Below, one piece after another: positions 27,401 to 37,220 of a DNA stretch of 64,000 nt. Every line of letters starts with the position of its first letter. The first letter of the stretch is position 1. Position numbers and translations under genes: made by a program. This DNA comes from Planctomycetales bacterium (GTDB lineage: Bacteria > Planctomycetota > Planctomycetia > Planctomycetales > Planctomycetaceae), in NCBI GenBank assembly GCA_028285345.1, contig JANQPT010000034.1:1-64000 (forward strand), given 5' to 3'. Under the pieces are notes generated by a model. It searched no databases, was not told where the DNA came from, and was given only the letters and a program-made list of their open reading frames with translations.

Positions 27401-28210
27401 AAGAATGTGGACGAATCGAGTTTCGGACCTTTGGCCGCCACGCTGGAGTTCGGCGACCGGGAGACGCTTCGCTCATGTGTGATCGGCCTGCTGAAGCTGA
27501 ACTCCAAGCCGAAAAAGCCGCAGCAGATTCGCGCTTTGATCATCGCTGGCTTAAAACTCGACAAGAACGGCCGCCGGGCGGCGGTACAACTGCTCAACAA
27601 ATGGACCGGGCGCGATGTGGCCGATACGCCGGACCTGGGTCCCTATCAGTCATGGTTCGCTGAGAAATACCCCGATCTACCCGAAGCCCAACTGCCCAAG
27701 GCGACGAAGAAATCAAAGTGGTCTTATGACCAGATTTTGAAGTTCGTCACCGAGAATTCGGACGGAAGCAAGGGGGACGCCGGCCGGGGCGTCGCCGTTT
27801 TTGAAAAAGCGCAGTGCATCAAGTGCCACCGGTTCGGCCAGCGCGGCGAAGGTTTGGGCCCCGATCTGACAACGGTGCGAAAACGCTTTCAGCGAAAACA
27901 AATCGTGGAATCGCTTTTCTATCCGTCGGCCGTCATCTCCGACCAATACCAGAGCGTGTCGATCATCACGAACGACGGGCTGACGCACAGCGGTTTGGCC
28001 GTCGATCAGGGTGACTCCTACGTGGTGCTCTCGACAGACGGTAAGAAAACGACGATCAAGAAATCGGACATCGAGGAAAAGATCCCCTCCAAGACATCCG
28101 GCATGCCTGAAGGCCTGTTGGACAATCTGACGCTGGCCGAAATCGCCGATCTGTTTGCCTACTTGGAATCGACGCCCAAGCAGGCGACCTCCGGAGCAGG
28201 GGGGCAATAA
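24449..28210 (+). CDS. PVC-type haem-binding CxxCH dehydrogenase with HEAT repeats
   Basis: A 1253-residue exported protein. A leader peptide (1-26) precedes a beta-sandwich of about 165 residues resembling glycosidase jelly-roll modules ('ADNSYELYVNGDRVGSGDNW'). Then comes a beta-propeller of the soluble-dehydrogenase type, with 'GPHAIFLGPDGFLYNVLGNH' and 'GGFRNQFDMAFNADGELF'. After residue ~560 a long helical region contains HEAT-like repeats such as 'SPQLRALAVRLLAVHDSDKN' and 'DPDVFVRRRACEALIRA'. The C-terminus is a c-type cytochrome domain with CIKCH at 1123-1127 and the 'GLGPDLTTV' haem-fold signature. This architecture is typical of Pirellula/Verrucomicrobium-type membrane-bound dehydrogenases. 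Substrate and electron acceptor are unknown. An SDR gene follows after 27 bp. Confidence 0.92.
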   Translation: MKRIVRLLCLSTIVGVISGLSTASNAAEQGALQWIWSAGDRTAAKTAYFRKDVKLNRPLKVTIDITADNSYELYVNGDRVGSGDNWKYVKQFDVTKRIQRGKNVIAVKAANAEEGPAGLLVRMLVEQNGGTTRAFGSNETWKATDQPQSDTSWTALNFDDSAWKPVQVLGAYPDAAPWKTVNWASKIKDRFQVADGFKVVRVAGPDVCGTVVNMTFDEKGRIIASKERGPLQLMVDTDGDGEADKAELLNDDVTNCQGIFAFDGTLLAAGKGPDGTGLYRLTDTDGDGKYETTEAVQVYDAGIGDHGPHAIFLGPDGFLYNVLGNHVNIKGDVNPESPHRNYYEGDLLPKYEDARGHARGKKAPAGIVYRFNQDGTDWHLIAGGFRNQFDMAFNADGELFTFDSDMEWDVGLPWYRPVRINHVVPGGEYGWRSGASKWPAYYFDSLPSTVDVGRGSPTGVCFYHHHTFPKKYHDAFFVADWSQGKILAVHHTPDGATYKGEIEEFATGNPLNVSDVVVGPNGDLYFCMGGRGTEGGIYRITPENPAEPPKPVSNSRVEQALALPQPAAAWTRAKIKRLRAETGSNWRTDLHKIAADSRRSVAERRRAVDILQQFGDGPSDQLLAELAKDRSPQLRALAVRLLAVHDSDKNAELIVAALSDPDVFVRRRACEALIRAQRPAPVDIVLSMLSEEDRFARYAARELLERIPQEDWAQAVLNTDDARQAAAGLLALVTSSPSPEQNEAVLNRAVGLLRKELPAADALDVLRVAQLALLNGDIKDTAKINLAHAIEQLFPSTDTSLNRELARTMAFLQDSRAVAKLVSHLENSSDVTDQLHAAYCLRFIPAGWSWKQQAALFEAYNRLAGMEGGASFRGYIENLTRDYLSTQSDQTRQQLLAHADQYPMPARIMLSQLSDEQAKSLSADLIALDKRLPQTKVDPAARTQLADTLIEVLGRCDDNSVREYLRKLYEENPDRREGIARALAKNVDESSFGPLAATLEFGDRETLRSCVIGLLKLNSKPKKPQQIRALIIAGLKLDKNGRRAAVQLLNKWTGRDVADTPDLGPYQSWFAEKYPDLPEAQLPKATKKSKWSYDQILKFVTENSDGSKGDAGRGVAVFEKAQCIKCHRFGQRGEGLGPDLTTVRKRFQRKQIVESLFYPSAVISDQYQSVSIITNDGLTHSGLAVDQGDSYVVLSTDGKKTTIKKSDIEEKIPSKTSGMPEGLLDNLTLAEIADLFAYLESTPKQATSGAGGQ

Positions 28211-28237
28211 CCCAGATGAGCAACAAGGAGTGACGTC

Positions 28238-29011
28238 ATGCTGCCCGGGATTAAGCAGTTCGATATGAGCGGCAAAGCGGCAATTGTCACCGGCGGCTCC
28301 AAAGGATTGGGCGCCGCGATGGCCGCCGGGCTGGCTTCATGCGGGGCGGATGTGCTGTTGACCAGCCGCCATGCGGAAGAATCAGCCGCCGCTGCCGAGG
28401 AGATCGCGGGTGATTTCGGTCACCGGGCGGTCGGGATGGCGGCCGATGTGACCGATCCGGAGCAAGTCGCCGCCATGACACAGCGGGCGCTGGATGAGTT
28501 CGGCAAGATCGACATTTTGATCAATAACGCGGGAATCAACATCCGCGGGCCGATCGACGAACTGAACTACGACGAATTTCGACAGGTGCAGGAGATTAAC
28601 GTCAACGGCATCTGGCTCTGCTGCCGGTCGGTCACACCGCACATGAAAGAGCGGAGTTACGGCCGCATTATCAACCTAGCGAGCACGTTGGGACTCGTCG
28701 GCGTCCCCAACCGCACGCCGTATGCGAGCAGCAAAGGCGCCGTGGTTCAGTTGACCCGCGCTTTGGGGTTGGAGCTGGCGCCCTTTGGAATCAACGTTAA
28801 CGCGATTTGTCCCGGCCCGTTTCTGACGCCAATGAACGTTCCCATCGCGGAAACTCAAGAAGCCAAAGACGTGATCGTCGGCGCGACAGCGCTACAGCGG
28901 TGGGGAGAACTTCGTGAAATTCAAGGCGCGGCGATTTTCCTGGCCAGCGACGCAGCGAGTTATATGGTCGGCAGCATGCTGGTCGTCGACGGTGGCTGGA
29001 CGGCCAAGTAG
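28238..29011 (+). CDS. SDR family oxidoreductase (FabG/gluconate dehydrogenase-like)
   Basis: A 257-residue classical short-chain dehydrogenase. The cofactor motif is TGGSKGLG at about residues 19-26. '[10 protein letters not shown]', the catalytic serine in 'INLASTLG' and Y-x-x-x-K in '[19 protein letters not shown]' all follow in order, ending with '[16 protein letters not shown]'. It is closest in style to gluconate 5-dehydrogenase or 3-oxoacyl-ACP reductase-like enzymes, and the substrate cannot be fixed. AAGGAG lies nine bases before the ATG. It is 27 bp after the haem dehydrogenase and 35 bp before kbl, so all may be one transcript. A role in sugar-acid or hydroxy-acid oxidation feeding the haem protein is possible but unproven. 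Confidence 0.92.
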   Translation: MLPGIKQFDMSGKAAIVTGGSKGLGAAMAAGLASCGADVLLTSRHAEESAAAAEEIAGDFGHRAVGMAADVTDPEQVAAMTQRALDEFGKIDILINNAGINIRGPIDELNYDEFRQVQEINVNGIWLCCRSVTPHMKERSYGRIINLASTLGLVGVPNRTPYASSKGAVVQLTRALGLELAPFGINVNAICPGPFLTPMNVPIAETQEAKDVIVGATALQRWGELREIQGAAIFLASDAASYMVGSMLVVDGGWTAK

Positions 29012-29046
29012 CGGACAGCCGCTTAGAATCGAGTGAGGGAGCCGAG

Positions 29047-30234
<1,188 letters not shown>

Positions 30235-30352
30235 TTGACGGGGATGGCAACCGCGGAGTCACGGAGGCCTCAGCGCGGCAGCGCCGCAACCAAAATCAAA
30301 GTAAGTGTTTAGCCACGGATTCACACGGATCAAACACGGATCTTAATGAAAA

Positions 30353-30384
30353 CCAAGCCGACCGCTTGCGGTCGCGAGCGACGT
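30353..30384 (+). repeat. 32-bp palindromic intergenic element, copy 2
   Basis: This copy matches 31 of 32 bases with the element at 24051-24082, in opposite orientation. The core GACCGC-TT-GCGGTC can form a six-pair hairpin. Both copies flank the haem dehydrogenase/SDR/kbl segment. Confidence 0.75.
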
Positions 30385-30505
30385 GCTGCGCCAGAACACG
30401 CACCATCGTCGTTTCCCTCCGTGTATCATGTCGTTTAGATTGTTAAGAGATTTGCGCAACAGGCAAAACTTTGAAACGTTAGTAGCACGGAGGGAATTAG
30501 AGCCA

Positions 30506-30581
30506 GTTTCAAAACCCGGTTGCGCCTGTTCAAGACACTAACATACAAGCGGCTGCGAGACGCGTCAGAGGGTTTTGAAAC
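30506..30581. repeat. 12-bp perfect inverted repeat with 52-bp interior
   Basis: GTTTCAAAACCC (30506-30517) is the exact inverse complement of GGGTTTTGAAAC (30570-30581). It could form a cruciform or an RNA stem. No transposase gene is adjacent. Confidence 0.6.
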
Positions 30582-30638
30582 CAGTTGTAGAGAAATCGCT
30601 GGCTTCGATCACCGGTTTGCCACCATAGCGAGGTGCCG

Positions 30639-30860
30639 ATGCAAGAGACGATCAAAAAATGGGGTCTGGGTGGCCTAATCTTAGGAGCCTTCTCCGGTGC
30701 TGCTATTGTGCTGGTCGGACACGTTAGCAACGGATTTATTAAGTCCGTAATGTTTTATCCACTGATGATGGGCATTTTTGCTGTGCCGGGTGCCTTGGTC
30801 GGCTTGTTCAGTGGATTGATTGTGGCGCTTTTTTGCAGGAATAAGTGTGCAGATAGATAG
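30639..30860 (+). CDS. small membrane protein, function unknown
   Basis: A 73-residue protein with two hydrophobic segments: '[19 protein letters not shown]' (about 9-28) and '[22 protein letters not shown]' (about 43-65). Short polar ends close with 'CRNKCADR'. Glycine-rich helices suggest close helix packing. The open frame could begin at GTG 30633, but ATG 30639 has GAGG five to six bases upstream. It is flanked on both sides by repeat-bearing non-coding DNA and separates kbl from tdh. No family is recognised. Confidence 0.6.
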   Translation: MQETIKKWGLGGLILGAFSGAAIVLVGHVSNGFIKSVMFYPLMMGIFAVPGALVGLFSGLIVALFCRNKCADR

Positions 30861-30930
30861 ACTGTCCTTGCACGAGGCATTTTCGGAAAACATCAGCTGC
30901 CGGCGATAGCCCGCGGCTAATTCAGGCTGA

Positions 30931-30982
30931 AGGCTTTGGGCTGCAGGATTACATTCAACTGCCATTTCTACAGCCTAAAGCC
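30931..30982. repeat. imperfect inverted repeat upstream of tdh
   Basis: AGGCTTTGGGCTGCAG (30931-30946) faces CTACAGCCTAAAGCC (30968-30982), with 13 of 15 bases complementary and a ~21-base loop. It lies 55 bp before the tdh start and could be an attenuator or a dispersed palindromic repeat. Confidence 0.5.
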
Positions 30983-31036
30983 GAACACCTACAGCCGGAC
31001 GTTCAACAACACATTCACATCAGAAACACACCAAAC

Positions 31037-32059
31037 ATGAAAGCCCTCGTTAAATCCAAATCGGAACCGGGCCTCTGGATGGAGGACGTGCCGGTTCCCG
31101 AATACGGACCGAACGACCTGCTGATTCGCATTACTCACACGGCGATCTGCGGCACTGATTTGCACATCTACCACTGGGACGAATGGTCGCAGCAAACCGT
31201 GCCGGTGCCGATGGTCACCGGACACGAGTATTGCGGCGTGATTGAAGCGGTTGGCGAGCTCGTCTCTGATTTCCAACCGGGCGACCGCGTCTCCGGCGAG
31301 GGTCACATCACGTGCCGCTACTGCCGAAATTGCCGCGCCGGGCGGCGGCATTTGTGCCGCAATACGCTGGGAGTCGGCGTCGATCGACCCGGCTGCTTTG
31401 GCGAGTTCTTCAGTCTGCCGGCGACGAACGGGTTTAAGATTCCCGACGACATTCCCTCGGAGATCGCCACAATTCTGGACCCCTTCGGCAACGCCACGCA
31501 CACGGCGCTTTCGTTCGACATGGTGGGCGAAGACGTGTTGATTACCGGCGCGGGGCCGATCGGCATTATGGCGGCCGCCATCTGCAACCACGTCGGCGCC
31601 CGGCATGTGGTGATTACCGACATCAACGAATACCGTCTCGAATTGGCCCGGCGGCTCGGCGCAACCCATACGCTCAATCCGCAAAAGCGGACGATCAAGC
31701 AGGCGATGGACGAATTGGGCATGCTGGAGGGATTCGATGTCGGCCTGGAAATGTCGGGTAGTCCGGCGGCGTTTCAATCGATGCTGGAGGCTATGAACCA
31801 CGGCGGCAGCGTGGCCATGCTGGGCATCTTTCCTTCGCCGATCACGACCGACTGGAGCGAGATCATCTTCAAGGGATTGAAGCTCAAAGGGATCTACGGC
31901 CGCGAGATGTACGAGACGTGGTACAAGATGACGACGATGCTGCAAAGCGGCCTGGATATCTCCGGCGTGATCACGCACCGCTTCCGGGTGGACGACTTCG
32001 AGCGCGGGTTTGAAGCGATGGAGGAAGGGCGGTCGGGGAAGGTGATTTTGGAGTGGTAG
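31037..32059 (+). CDS. tdh: L-threonine 3-dehydrogenase
   Basis: A 340-residue zinc-dependent medium-chain dehydrogenase that oxidises L-threonine to 2-amino-3-ketobutyrate with NAD+. Catalytic zinc ligands are in '[15 protein letters not shown]' and '[10 protein letters not shown]'. The structural zinc lobe is '[15 protein letters not shown]', and the Rossmann motif is '[20 protein letters not shown]'. The '[12 protein letters not shown]' and '[10 protein letters not shown]' segments match bacterial Tdh well. With Kbl it forms the threonine-to-glycine plus acetyl-CoA pathway. Confidence 0.96.
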   Translation: MKALVKSKSEPGLWMEDVPVPEYGPNDLLIRITHTAICGTDLHIYHWDEWSQQTVPVPMVTGHEYCGVIEAVGELVSDFQPGDRVSGEGHITCRYCRNCRAGRRHLCRNTLGVGVDRPGCFGEFFSLPATNGFKIPDDIPSEIATILDPFGNATHTALSFDMVGEDVLITGAGPIGIMAAAICNHVGARHVVITDINEYRLELARRLGATHTLNPQKRTIKQAMDELGMLEGFDVGLEMSGSPAAFQSMLEAMNHGGSVAMLGIFPSPITTDWSEIIFKGLKLKGIYGREMYETWYKMTTMLQSGLDISGVITHRFRVDDFERGFEAMEEGRSGKVILEW

Positions 32060-32395
32060 GCGGCAGACGATTTGACCGGCACCGACAAGCTCAGGTGAGT
32101 TCCAGGCCCGGATTGTGCGCGGCAGGACCTGCTGCGAACCTCACTTCGCATCAAACTTGACTGATGACAACAGACGTGAATATTTGGAGTTTTCCTCCAA
32201 AAACCCCTGATTTCTCGGATTCATGTTGACTTTCGCAATTTTTTTGTGCACTCTCAACGTCTGACCGGTCGGTCGCTCAACTTCATGTTCCAGCAATCGC
32301 TGGGGATTCCTTGGCATTCTACAAGAGTGCCTGATAGTTTCCGGTTAACGTCATTCTTCACTCCCTATTCTCCCAATTGTTGCGAAAGGTGTGTT

Positions 32396-33748
32396 ATGAG
32401 AAGCGCGCATTCGAATTCACCAAGCCTCCGTCGCGGAGGATTCACGCTGATTGAATTGTTGGTGGTGATCGCGATCATCGCGATCTTGATCGCCCTGTTA
32501 TTGCCGGCGGTCCAGCAAGCCCGGGAGGCGGCCCGGCGCACACATTGTCGGAACAATCTGAAGCAGTGGGGAGTCGCGCTGCACAACTTTCACGACGTGT
32601 TCGGACACTTCCCTTATCCATGCCATCCGCGAACGGCCGGGAACGGAGGCGTGTATCACGAGGAAGCGATCGTAAACGCGCTGATGCCCTACTTCGATGC
32701 GGGGATCTTGACCGAGCAGACGATCAGAGCCGTCGATCCCGCCAGCGGCGACAGCACCAACCGTTCTTATTACCAGACCAGCAATCCCGCTGGGGACCAC
32801 TATCAGAATCCGGCCAACTGGGCCGTCAATGTTGACGGCCGGATTAACGAGATGGGCAATCAGTGGTCGGCCGTTGTGGGATACACAGAAATCGAAAAAG
32901 TGGCTCTGCCGATGGCGCAATGTCCCACGGCACTCAATAGCGGAATTCAGGAGCACGAAGCGATCGGCATCGCGGCCCAGTTGCTCGATCCGACGTTGGC
33001 GTTATTCAAGGATCATCACCAGATGCATTATGCATTCTCCAAAGGAGTGAATGACAACTGGTGCATTAACTTCAATGACGACGACGAGGACGCCCTGTTC
33101 CGGTCACCGTACAACGGATTTCCTTTCCAGGGGCGCGCCGACCAGATGGCGATCGCTGGTTACGCGTTCGGTCCAGTTCCCGCTTCAGAACGGGGAATGT
33201 TCCACAAGACACACCAGACCGCCGTCAAGGACGTCATCGACGGGACCAGCAATACGTTTGCCATGGGAGAAATCGCCGGGGGAGAACCTTGGGAAGTCTG
33301 CCGCGGCGTCGGCTGCACGAATCCGACAGTCGGCCACACACTCGCTCCAATGGTGTTGCATGCTTGGGTCGGATGGTTATTTGCAAATCCGCCCGATGCC
33401 AACTTTACGGGTCGTTGCGCCGTGCCGTACGCTTGTATGATCGAACCGCTCAACAAGAATCCGGTCACGGATAACCTGGACAATTCTGAATTCAATGGCC
33501 CCACCGGCGACAACGACGTCGACCAGCGCGACTGCCGCAGCAACCTCACTGCGTTACAGTTGGGGCTGTCCGGATTTACGCACTCGACGCAGAATTTCCG
33601 GAGCCAGCACACGGGCGGCGGCTTTTTCTTGAGAGCGGACGGATCGGTGTCGTTTGTCAGCGAGAATGTCGGACTCGACTTGTATCGCGCGACATCCACG
33701 ATTGCCGGACGTGAAACCGATACGATCCCAGGCGGCATCATCGACTAG
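32396..33748 (+). CDS. DUF1559 prepilin-like protein
   Basis: A 450-residue protein. Residues 15-45 contain a type IV prepilin-like cleavage/methylation site and helix, '[19 protein letters not shown]', followed by '[20 protein letters not shown]'. This is the hallmark of the planctomycete DUF1559 family. The C-terminus has the conserved 'H-x-GGG-x-FxxxDGSVxFxSE' motif (here '[20 protein letters not shown]'). The open frame reaches back to 32246, but ATG 32396 has AAAGG seven bases upstream and places the prepilin motif correctly. These pseudopilins are multiplied to dozens per genome in the phylum, with a presumed surface or periplasmic location. Function is unknown. Confidence 0.95.
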   Translation: MRSAHSNSPSLRRGGFTLIELLVVIAIIAILIALLLPAVQQAREAARRTHCRNNLKQWGVALHNFHDVFGHFPYPCHPRTAGNGGVYHEEAIVNALMPYFDAGILTEQTIRAVDPASGDSTNRSYYQTSNPAGDHYQNPANWAVNVDGRINEMGNQWSAVVGYTEIEKVALPMAQCPTALNSGIQEHEAIGIAAQLLDPTLALFKDHHQMHYAFSKGVNDNWCINFNDDDEDALFRSPYNGFPFQGRADQMAIAGYAFGPVPASERGMFHKTHQTAVKDVIDGTSNTFAMGEIAGGEPWEVCRGVGCTNPTVGHTLAPMVLHAWVGWLFANPPDANFTGRCAVPYACMIEPLNKNPVTDNLDNSEFNGPTGDNDVDQRDCRSNLTALQLGLSGFTHSTQNFRSQHTGGGFFLRADGSVSFVSENVGLDLYRATSTIAGRETDTIPGGIID

Positions 33749-33906
33749 GGTCAGATGCTGAGGGACAGAGATTTTCTTGTACAGAACTTCGTCTCCACTC
33801 CGGTTTGTTTGGGGTTGAGTGTGAGTCGTAATCGCCGCGGGTCGATTTCAGGCCCGCGGCGTCCTTCAGTTTTTCGCTCAGTTCAGCCGACGCGAGGAAC
33901 CTAACC

Positions 33907-34278
33907 GTGATCGCCAACCATCGTTTTTTTGTCATCGCAATGCTCCTCTTTAGTGGCGCGGCGGGATGCGGCGAGAAGCCGGGAATTGACGCCGAGCAAG
34001 CGACCGCCGGCGGTCCCCGACAAAACAGAGTGGTCAACGTGGACGAGGACGTTCAGTTCATCATCAAATCCTTGGAAAACGCCGAACCGGACGAAGCCAC
34101 GATTGCCAAAATGGGCATGAAAATGACGTCGCTGGTCGTCAAAGGCGCGGCAGCCGAGCCCGCCTTGCCCGTTCTGCGAAAGATCCGCGACGAATGGGAT
34201 GATGACCATGTCCGCGACGTTGTCGGAAGAGCGATTGAGAAAATCGAACAGGCGGTCGAGGAAAAAAATCAGCAATAA
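33907..34278 (+). CDS. small lipoprotein
   Basis: A 123-residue protein with a lipoprotein leader. The hydrophobic run 'FFVIAMLLFSGAAGC' ends at a lipobox cysteine near residue 21. The mature part is short, charged and helical ('DEDVQFIIKSLENAEPDEA'), ending in 'EKIEQAVEEKNQQ'. A HEAT-like single repeat may be present ('ALPVLRKIRDEWDDDHVRDV'). It follows the DUF1559 gene by 158 bp on the same strand, a common arrangement in planctomycetes. No activity is indicated. Confidence 0.8.
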   Translation: MIANHRFFVIAMLLFSGAAGCGEKPGIDAEQATAGGPRQNRVVNVDEDVQFIIKSLENAEPDEATIAKMGMKMTSLVVKGAAAEPALPVLRKIRDEWDDDHVRDVVGRAIEKIEQAVEEKNQQ

Positions 34279-34569
34279 GCCCTCGCGGTCGGCGCTGCTG
34301 TCGCCTTACGCACGTTGTGCGTGTACGACATCTCCGGTTGCGCAATAACTCCGGCTTCGCGAATCCTGGATCGCGACTCGACTGACGATCAACGCGCGGT
34401 TCGCGCATCTGTCGGCGCGAAGCAGATTCGCCGCTTGGACTTCTCAAGTCGACAGTTGTTTCAATCATCAGCTTTACGGTACGATGGCTGCCTCGTGATC
34501 ATTTTGAAAAACACGGCGCCTGCGCAGCCGCCGCCGAATACTGCTGCTGATTGAAAAGTGAGTTTGAGC

Positions 34570-36273
34570 ATGGCTGAGGAAACGGGAGACACACAGTTCG
34601 CCGCTGACCGGCAACTATTGATCGACGCGGCACAGCAAGGGACAGGCGCTAAGTTGAGGGCGTTTGTGCGTCTCTCCGGCCCCGGCTGGCTGCAGTCGGC
34701 GATTACGCTCGGCGGCGGATCATTGGCAGCGAGTCTGTATTTGGGCGTGTTGGCCGGTTACAGCCTGATGTGGCTGCAAGTTGTGGCGATGGTGATGGGT
34801 GTGATCATGCTCAGCGCCATCTCCTACGTCACGCTCTCCACCGGCAAACGGCCCTTTCAGGCGATCAACGACCACGTCAATCCGGTGCTCGGCTGGGGGT
34901 GGGCGATTGCCACGCTAATCGCCAACATGGTCTGGTGTCTGCCGCAATTCAGCCTCGGGACCGCGGCGGTCACGCAGAACCTGCTTCCCGATCTGAATAA
35001 CGACGGCGGCAAGGCGATCGTCTGCGGAGTCATGCTGGCGGCGGCGGTCGTGATTACCTGGTTTTACGACAGCGGCAGTTGGGGCATCAAACTGTATGAA
35101 CGTCTGCTGCGGTTGATGGTCGCTGCGATTGTGATTTGCTTTTTCGGCGTTGTGCTGAAAATCAGCGCCAGCAGTGAGGGCTTACCGTGGAACGAGATTC
35201 TCGCCGGATTCATTCCCAATCTGGACTTGTTAAGCAATCCGGCTGCGACGTTCAATGAGGCGTTGGCGGCAACCGACCAATACTCCGAATATTGGTCCAA
35301 AGAAATCGTCAGCCAGCAGCGGGACGTGATGATCACCGCCGCCGCGACCGCGGTGGGGATCAACATGACGTTTCTGCTCCCCTATTCGATGCTCCGCAAG
35401 GGCTGGGACCAACATTTTCGCGGACTGGCCATCTTTGATCTGTCGACCGGCATGGCGGTACCGTTTCTGATCGCCACCGGCTGCGTGGTGATCGCCTCGG
35501 CGAGTCAGTTTCACGCCAAGCCGGCGTCCGGCCTGCTTGACGACGAAATCGAGGCTCCGGCGAAACTCGTGGAGCAGTATCAAGCGAAGCTCCAGGCGCG
35601 TGTGGCCAATGAAGTCGGAAAGGAGAAGTACAAGTCTCTCAGCGACGCGGAAAAGGCTTCGCTCGCCGGTGCGCTTCCCGAAGCGGACAAACGTATGGCG
35701 GCGATGTTGGTGAAACGGGACGCCTTTAACCTGGCACATTCTCTCGCGCCGTTGATCGGTAAGAATTTTGCCAACTACGTGTTCGGCTTCGGCGTGTTGG
35801 GGATGGCGCTCTCGACGATCACAATTCTGATGTTGATTTCGGGCTTCACATTCTGCGAAATCTTGGGATTACCACCGGAAGGATTGCCGCATCGACTCGG
35901 TTGCATGGCACCGGCGGTTGGGGTGCTGGGGCCGTTCATCTGGAAGGGGAAGGCCGCATTTTGGCTGGCGGTGCCGACGAGTGTATTCGGCATGGTTCTG
36001 TTGCCGATCGCCTATGGGACATTCTTCTTGATGATGAACAATCGCAGTATCCTGGGCGATAAACTGCCGCAAGGCGCCCGGCGGATTCGTTGGAACGTGC
36101 TGATGTTTATCGCTCTATCGCTCTCTGCGTTCGGCGCCGGTTGGTCGATCTGGTCCAAGGCCCACTGGTACGGCGTCGCCGGGGCGGGGGCGTTTGTGTT
36201 GTTGGCGATCGTGGTGCATTTTGTGCGCCCGCCGAAGCGCTTTCCGGGCGATGCGATGGTGGAAGAAGCCTGA
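34570..36273 (+). CDS. Nramp-like membrane transporter lacking canonical metal motifs
   Basis: A 567-residue multi-pass protein with the Nramp/APC-fold pattern ('LSGPGWLQSAITLGGGSLAAS' split here by description: GPGWLQSAITLGGGS). Canonical Nramp metal transporters carry Asp-Pro-Gly-Asn in the first membrane segment; here the aligned site is Gly-Gly-Gly-Ser (about 48-51). The sixth segment normally has Met-Pro-His; here it is Leu-Pro-Tyr (270-272, 'FLLPYSMLRKG'). A polar helical insertion of ~70 residues occupies about 320-388. The frame could also start at GTG 34558. It is monocistronic and convergent with the metallophosphoesterase gene (21-bp gap). It is annotated as divalent-metal transporter-like by fold, but the substrate may not be Mn2+ or Fe2+. 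Confidence 0.82.
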   Translation: MAEETGDTQFAADRQLLIDAAQQGTGAKLRAFVRLSGPGWLQSAITLGGGSLAASLYLGVLAGYSLMWLQVVAMVMGVIMLSAISYVTLSTGKRPFQAINDHVNPVLGWGWAIATLIANMVWCLPQFSLGTAAVTQNLLPDLNNDGGKAIVCGVMLAAAVVITWFYDSGSWGIKLYERLLRLMVAAIVICFFGVVLKISASSEGLPWNEILAGFIPNLDLLSNPAATFNEALAATDQYSEYWSKEIVSQQRDVMITAAATAVGINMTFLLPYSMLRKGWDQHFRGLAIFDLSTGMAVPFLIATGCVVIASASQFHAKPASGLLDDEIEAPAKLVEQYQAKLQARVANEVGKEKYKSLSDAEKASLAGALPEADKRMAAMLVKRDAFNLAHSLAPLIGKNFANYVFGFGVLGMALSTITILMLISGFTFCEILGLPPEGLPHRLGCMAPAVGVLGPFIWKGKAAFWLAVPTSVFGMVLLPIAYGTFFLMMNNRSILGDKLPQGARRIRWNVLMFIALSLSAFGAGWSIWSKAHWYGVAGAGAFVLLAIVVHFVRPPKRFPGDAMVEEA

Positions 36274-36294
36274 TGCAGTTGAGGTACGGTGGAC

Positions 36295-37113
36295 TCAGCT
36301 TTGTTCCCGGAGCAAGATCACAGCGGCGTGCGCGTTCAAGACTTGTGAACGGTTGGCGAGGCCAACAAGCGGTTTAGACCAACTTGTATGTCCTCGAACA
36401 ACAAACACTGGTGCATGCTGTTCAATCACTTCGCGAATCCTCGACGATCCGGCGTAGCTGCCGTCCGACGCATCGGGTCCGTCATGCAGCAGTAGTATGT
36501 CCGGCTTCGGCTCCAGCAGTAACTCCAGAGTTCCCAAGTAGTCGCCCTCGGAGCGACGACGAAATCTCTGTGGGTTACCAATGATGCCGCCTAAGCCGGC
36601 GATCGAGATTCCGGCGACTTCGACGGAATCTCCGTCGAGATAGTGCAGATGGCTGGAAAACCGGGGTACGGAGTCGTGGTCTGTCCCAAAGCTATCGTGG
36701 TTTCCCGCCACGCCAACGACCCAGGCGAAGTGTTCAGCGAAACTCTTCCAAACTTCGGTAACGTCACCCGTTCCGCCACGTTTATCGAGATTAGGTACGG
36801 TGTAGAAGTCGCCAGCCAACAACACACCGATGCTTTGAGGATCACTTAAGCCCCATTGCGCCAGCAGTTGAGTGGCAAGCAGATTCGGCAGCACTTCACC
36901 CAATAGTCGCGGCGGCCCCTGCCGGCTCTTAGAAAAGAGTTCCCGGCCTTGGAGATCTGCGGTCACAACGATCGCCTCAATGCCATCGCCCAACCCGTCA
37001 ACGTGCGCCTCATAGATCGGTAGCCGGTCTTTGTAGAATGCGCCCGCTCCACGTCCGGCGTTCAGAAACGGGAGATTAATCAGCGGCTCGGGATTAAATT
37101 CGATGATTCTCAT
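36295..37113 (-). CDS. metallophosphoesterase family protein
   Basis: A 272-residue calcineurin-like phosphoesterase. Metal-binding motifs appear in order: 'VVTADLQGREL' (D-x-Q in place of the commoner D-x-H), 'GVLLAGDFYT', 'VAGNHDSFG', 'LLLHDGPDASDG' and 'VVRGHTSW'. The first-motif glutamine is unusual. No leader peptide is present. Family members hydrolyse phosphomonoesters or diesters with a dimetal centre; the substrate is not evident. It lies downstream of the large membrane glycosyltransferase-like gene on the same strand (107-bp gap) and is convergent with the Nramp-like gene. Confidence 0.88.
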   Translation of the reverse strand: MRIIEFNPEPLINLPFLNAGRGAGAFYKDRLPIYEAHVDGLGDGIEAIVVTADLQGRELFSKSRQGPPRLLGEVLPNLLATQLLAQWGLSDPQSIGVLLAGDFYTVPNLDKRGGTGDVTEVWKSFAEHFAWVVGVAGNHDSFGTDHDSVPRFSSHLHYLDGDSVEVAGISIAGLGGIIGNPQRFRRRSEGDYLGTLELLLEPKPDILLLHDGPDASDGSYAGSSRIREVIEQHAPVFVVRGHTSWSKPLVGLANRSQVLNAHAAVILLREQS

Positions 37114-37220
37114 ATCGCCACGTACAACTCTTCGAACCTATCGACAATTGAATTCCCTGCGAGGTTCGCACATGCCGATGGACGTAGGTTTCGTCGCCTC
37201 GACGGCCGGTGGAACCGGCT

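Larger units (their letters stand above)
30235..30638. other. repeat-rich intergenic region between kbl and a small membrane protein
   Basis: This 404-bp stretch has no supported gene. It contains the second copy of the 32-bp palindromic element (30353-30384) and a large inverted repeat (30506-30581). A 'GCCACGGATTCACACGGAT' phrase of low-complexity character is also present. The density of repeats in so short a space suggests insertion between kbl and tdh. Confidence 0.6.

Noticed and set aside
28224-28237. Possible riboswitch between the haem dehydrogenase and SDR genes
   Set aside because: The 27-bp gap holds only a normal ribosome binding site.
30989-31978. A 329-residue minus-strand open frame
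   Set aside because: Antisense to tdh.
32246-32395. Longer N-terminus for the DUF1559 protein
   Set aside because: It would bury the prepilin cleavage motif 65 residues in; ATG 32396 has a ribosome site and puts the motif near the N-terminus.
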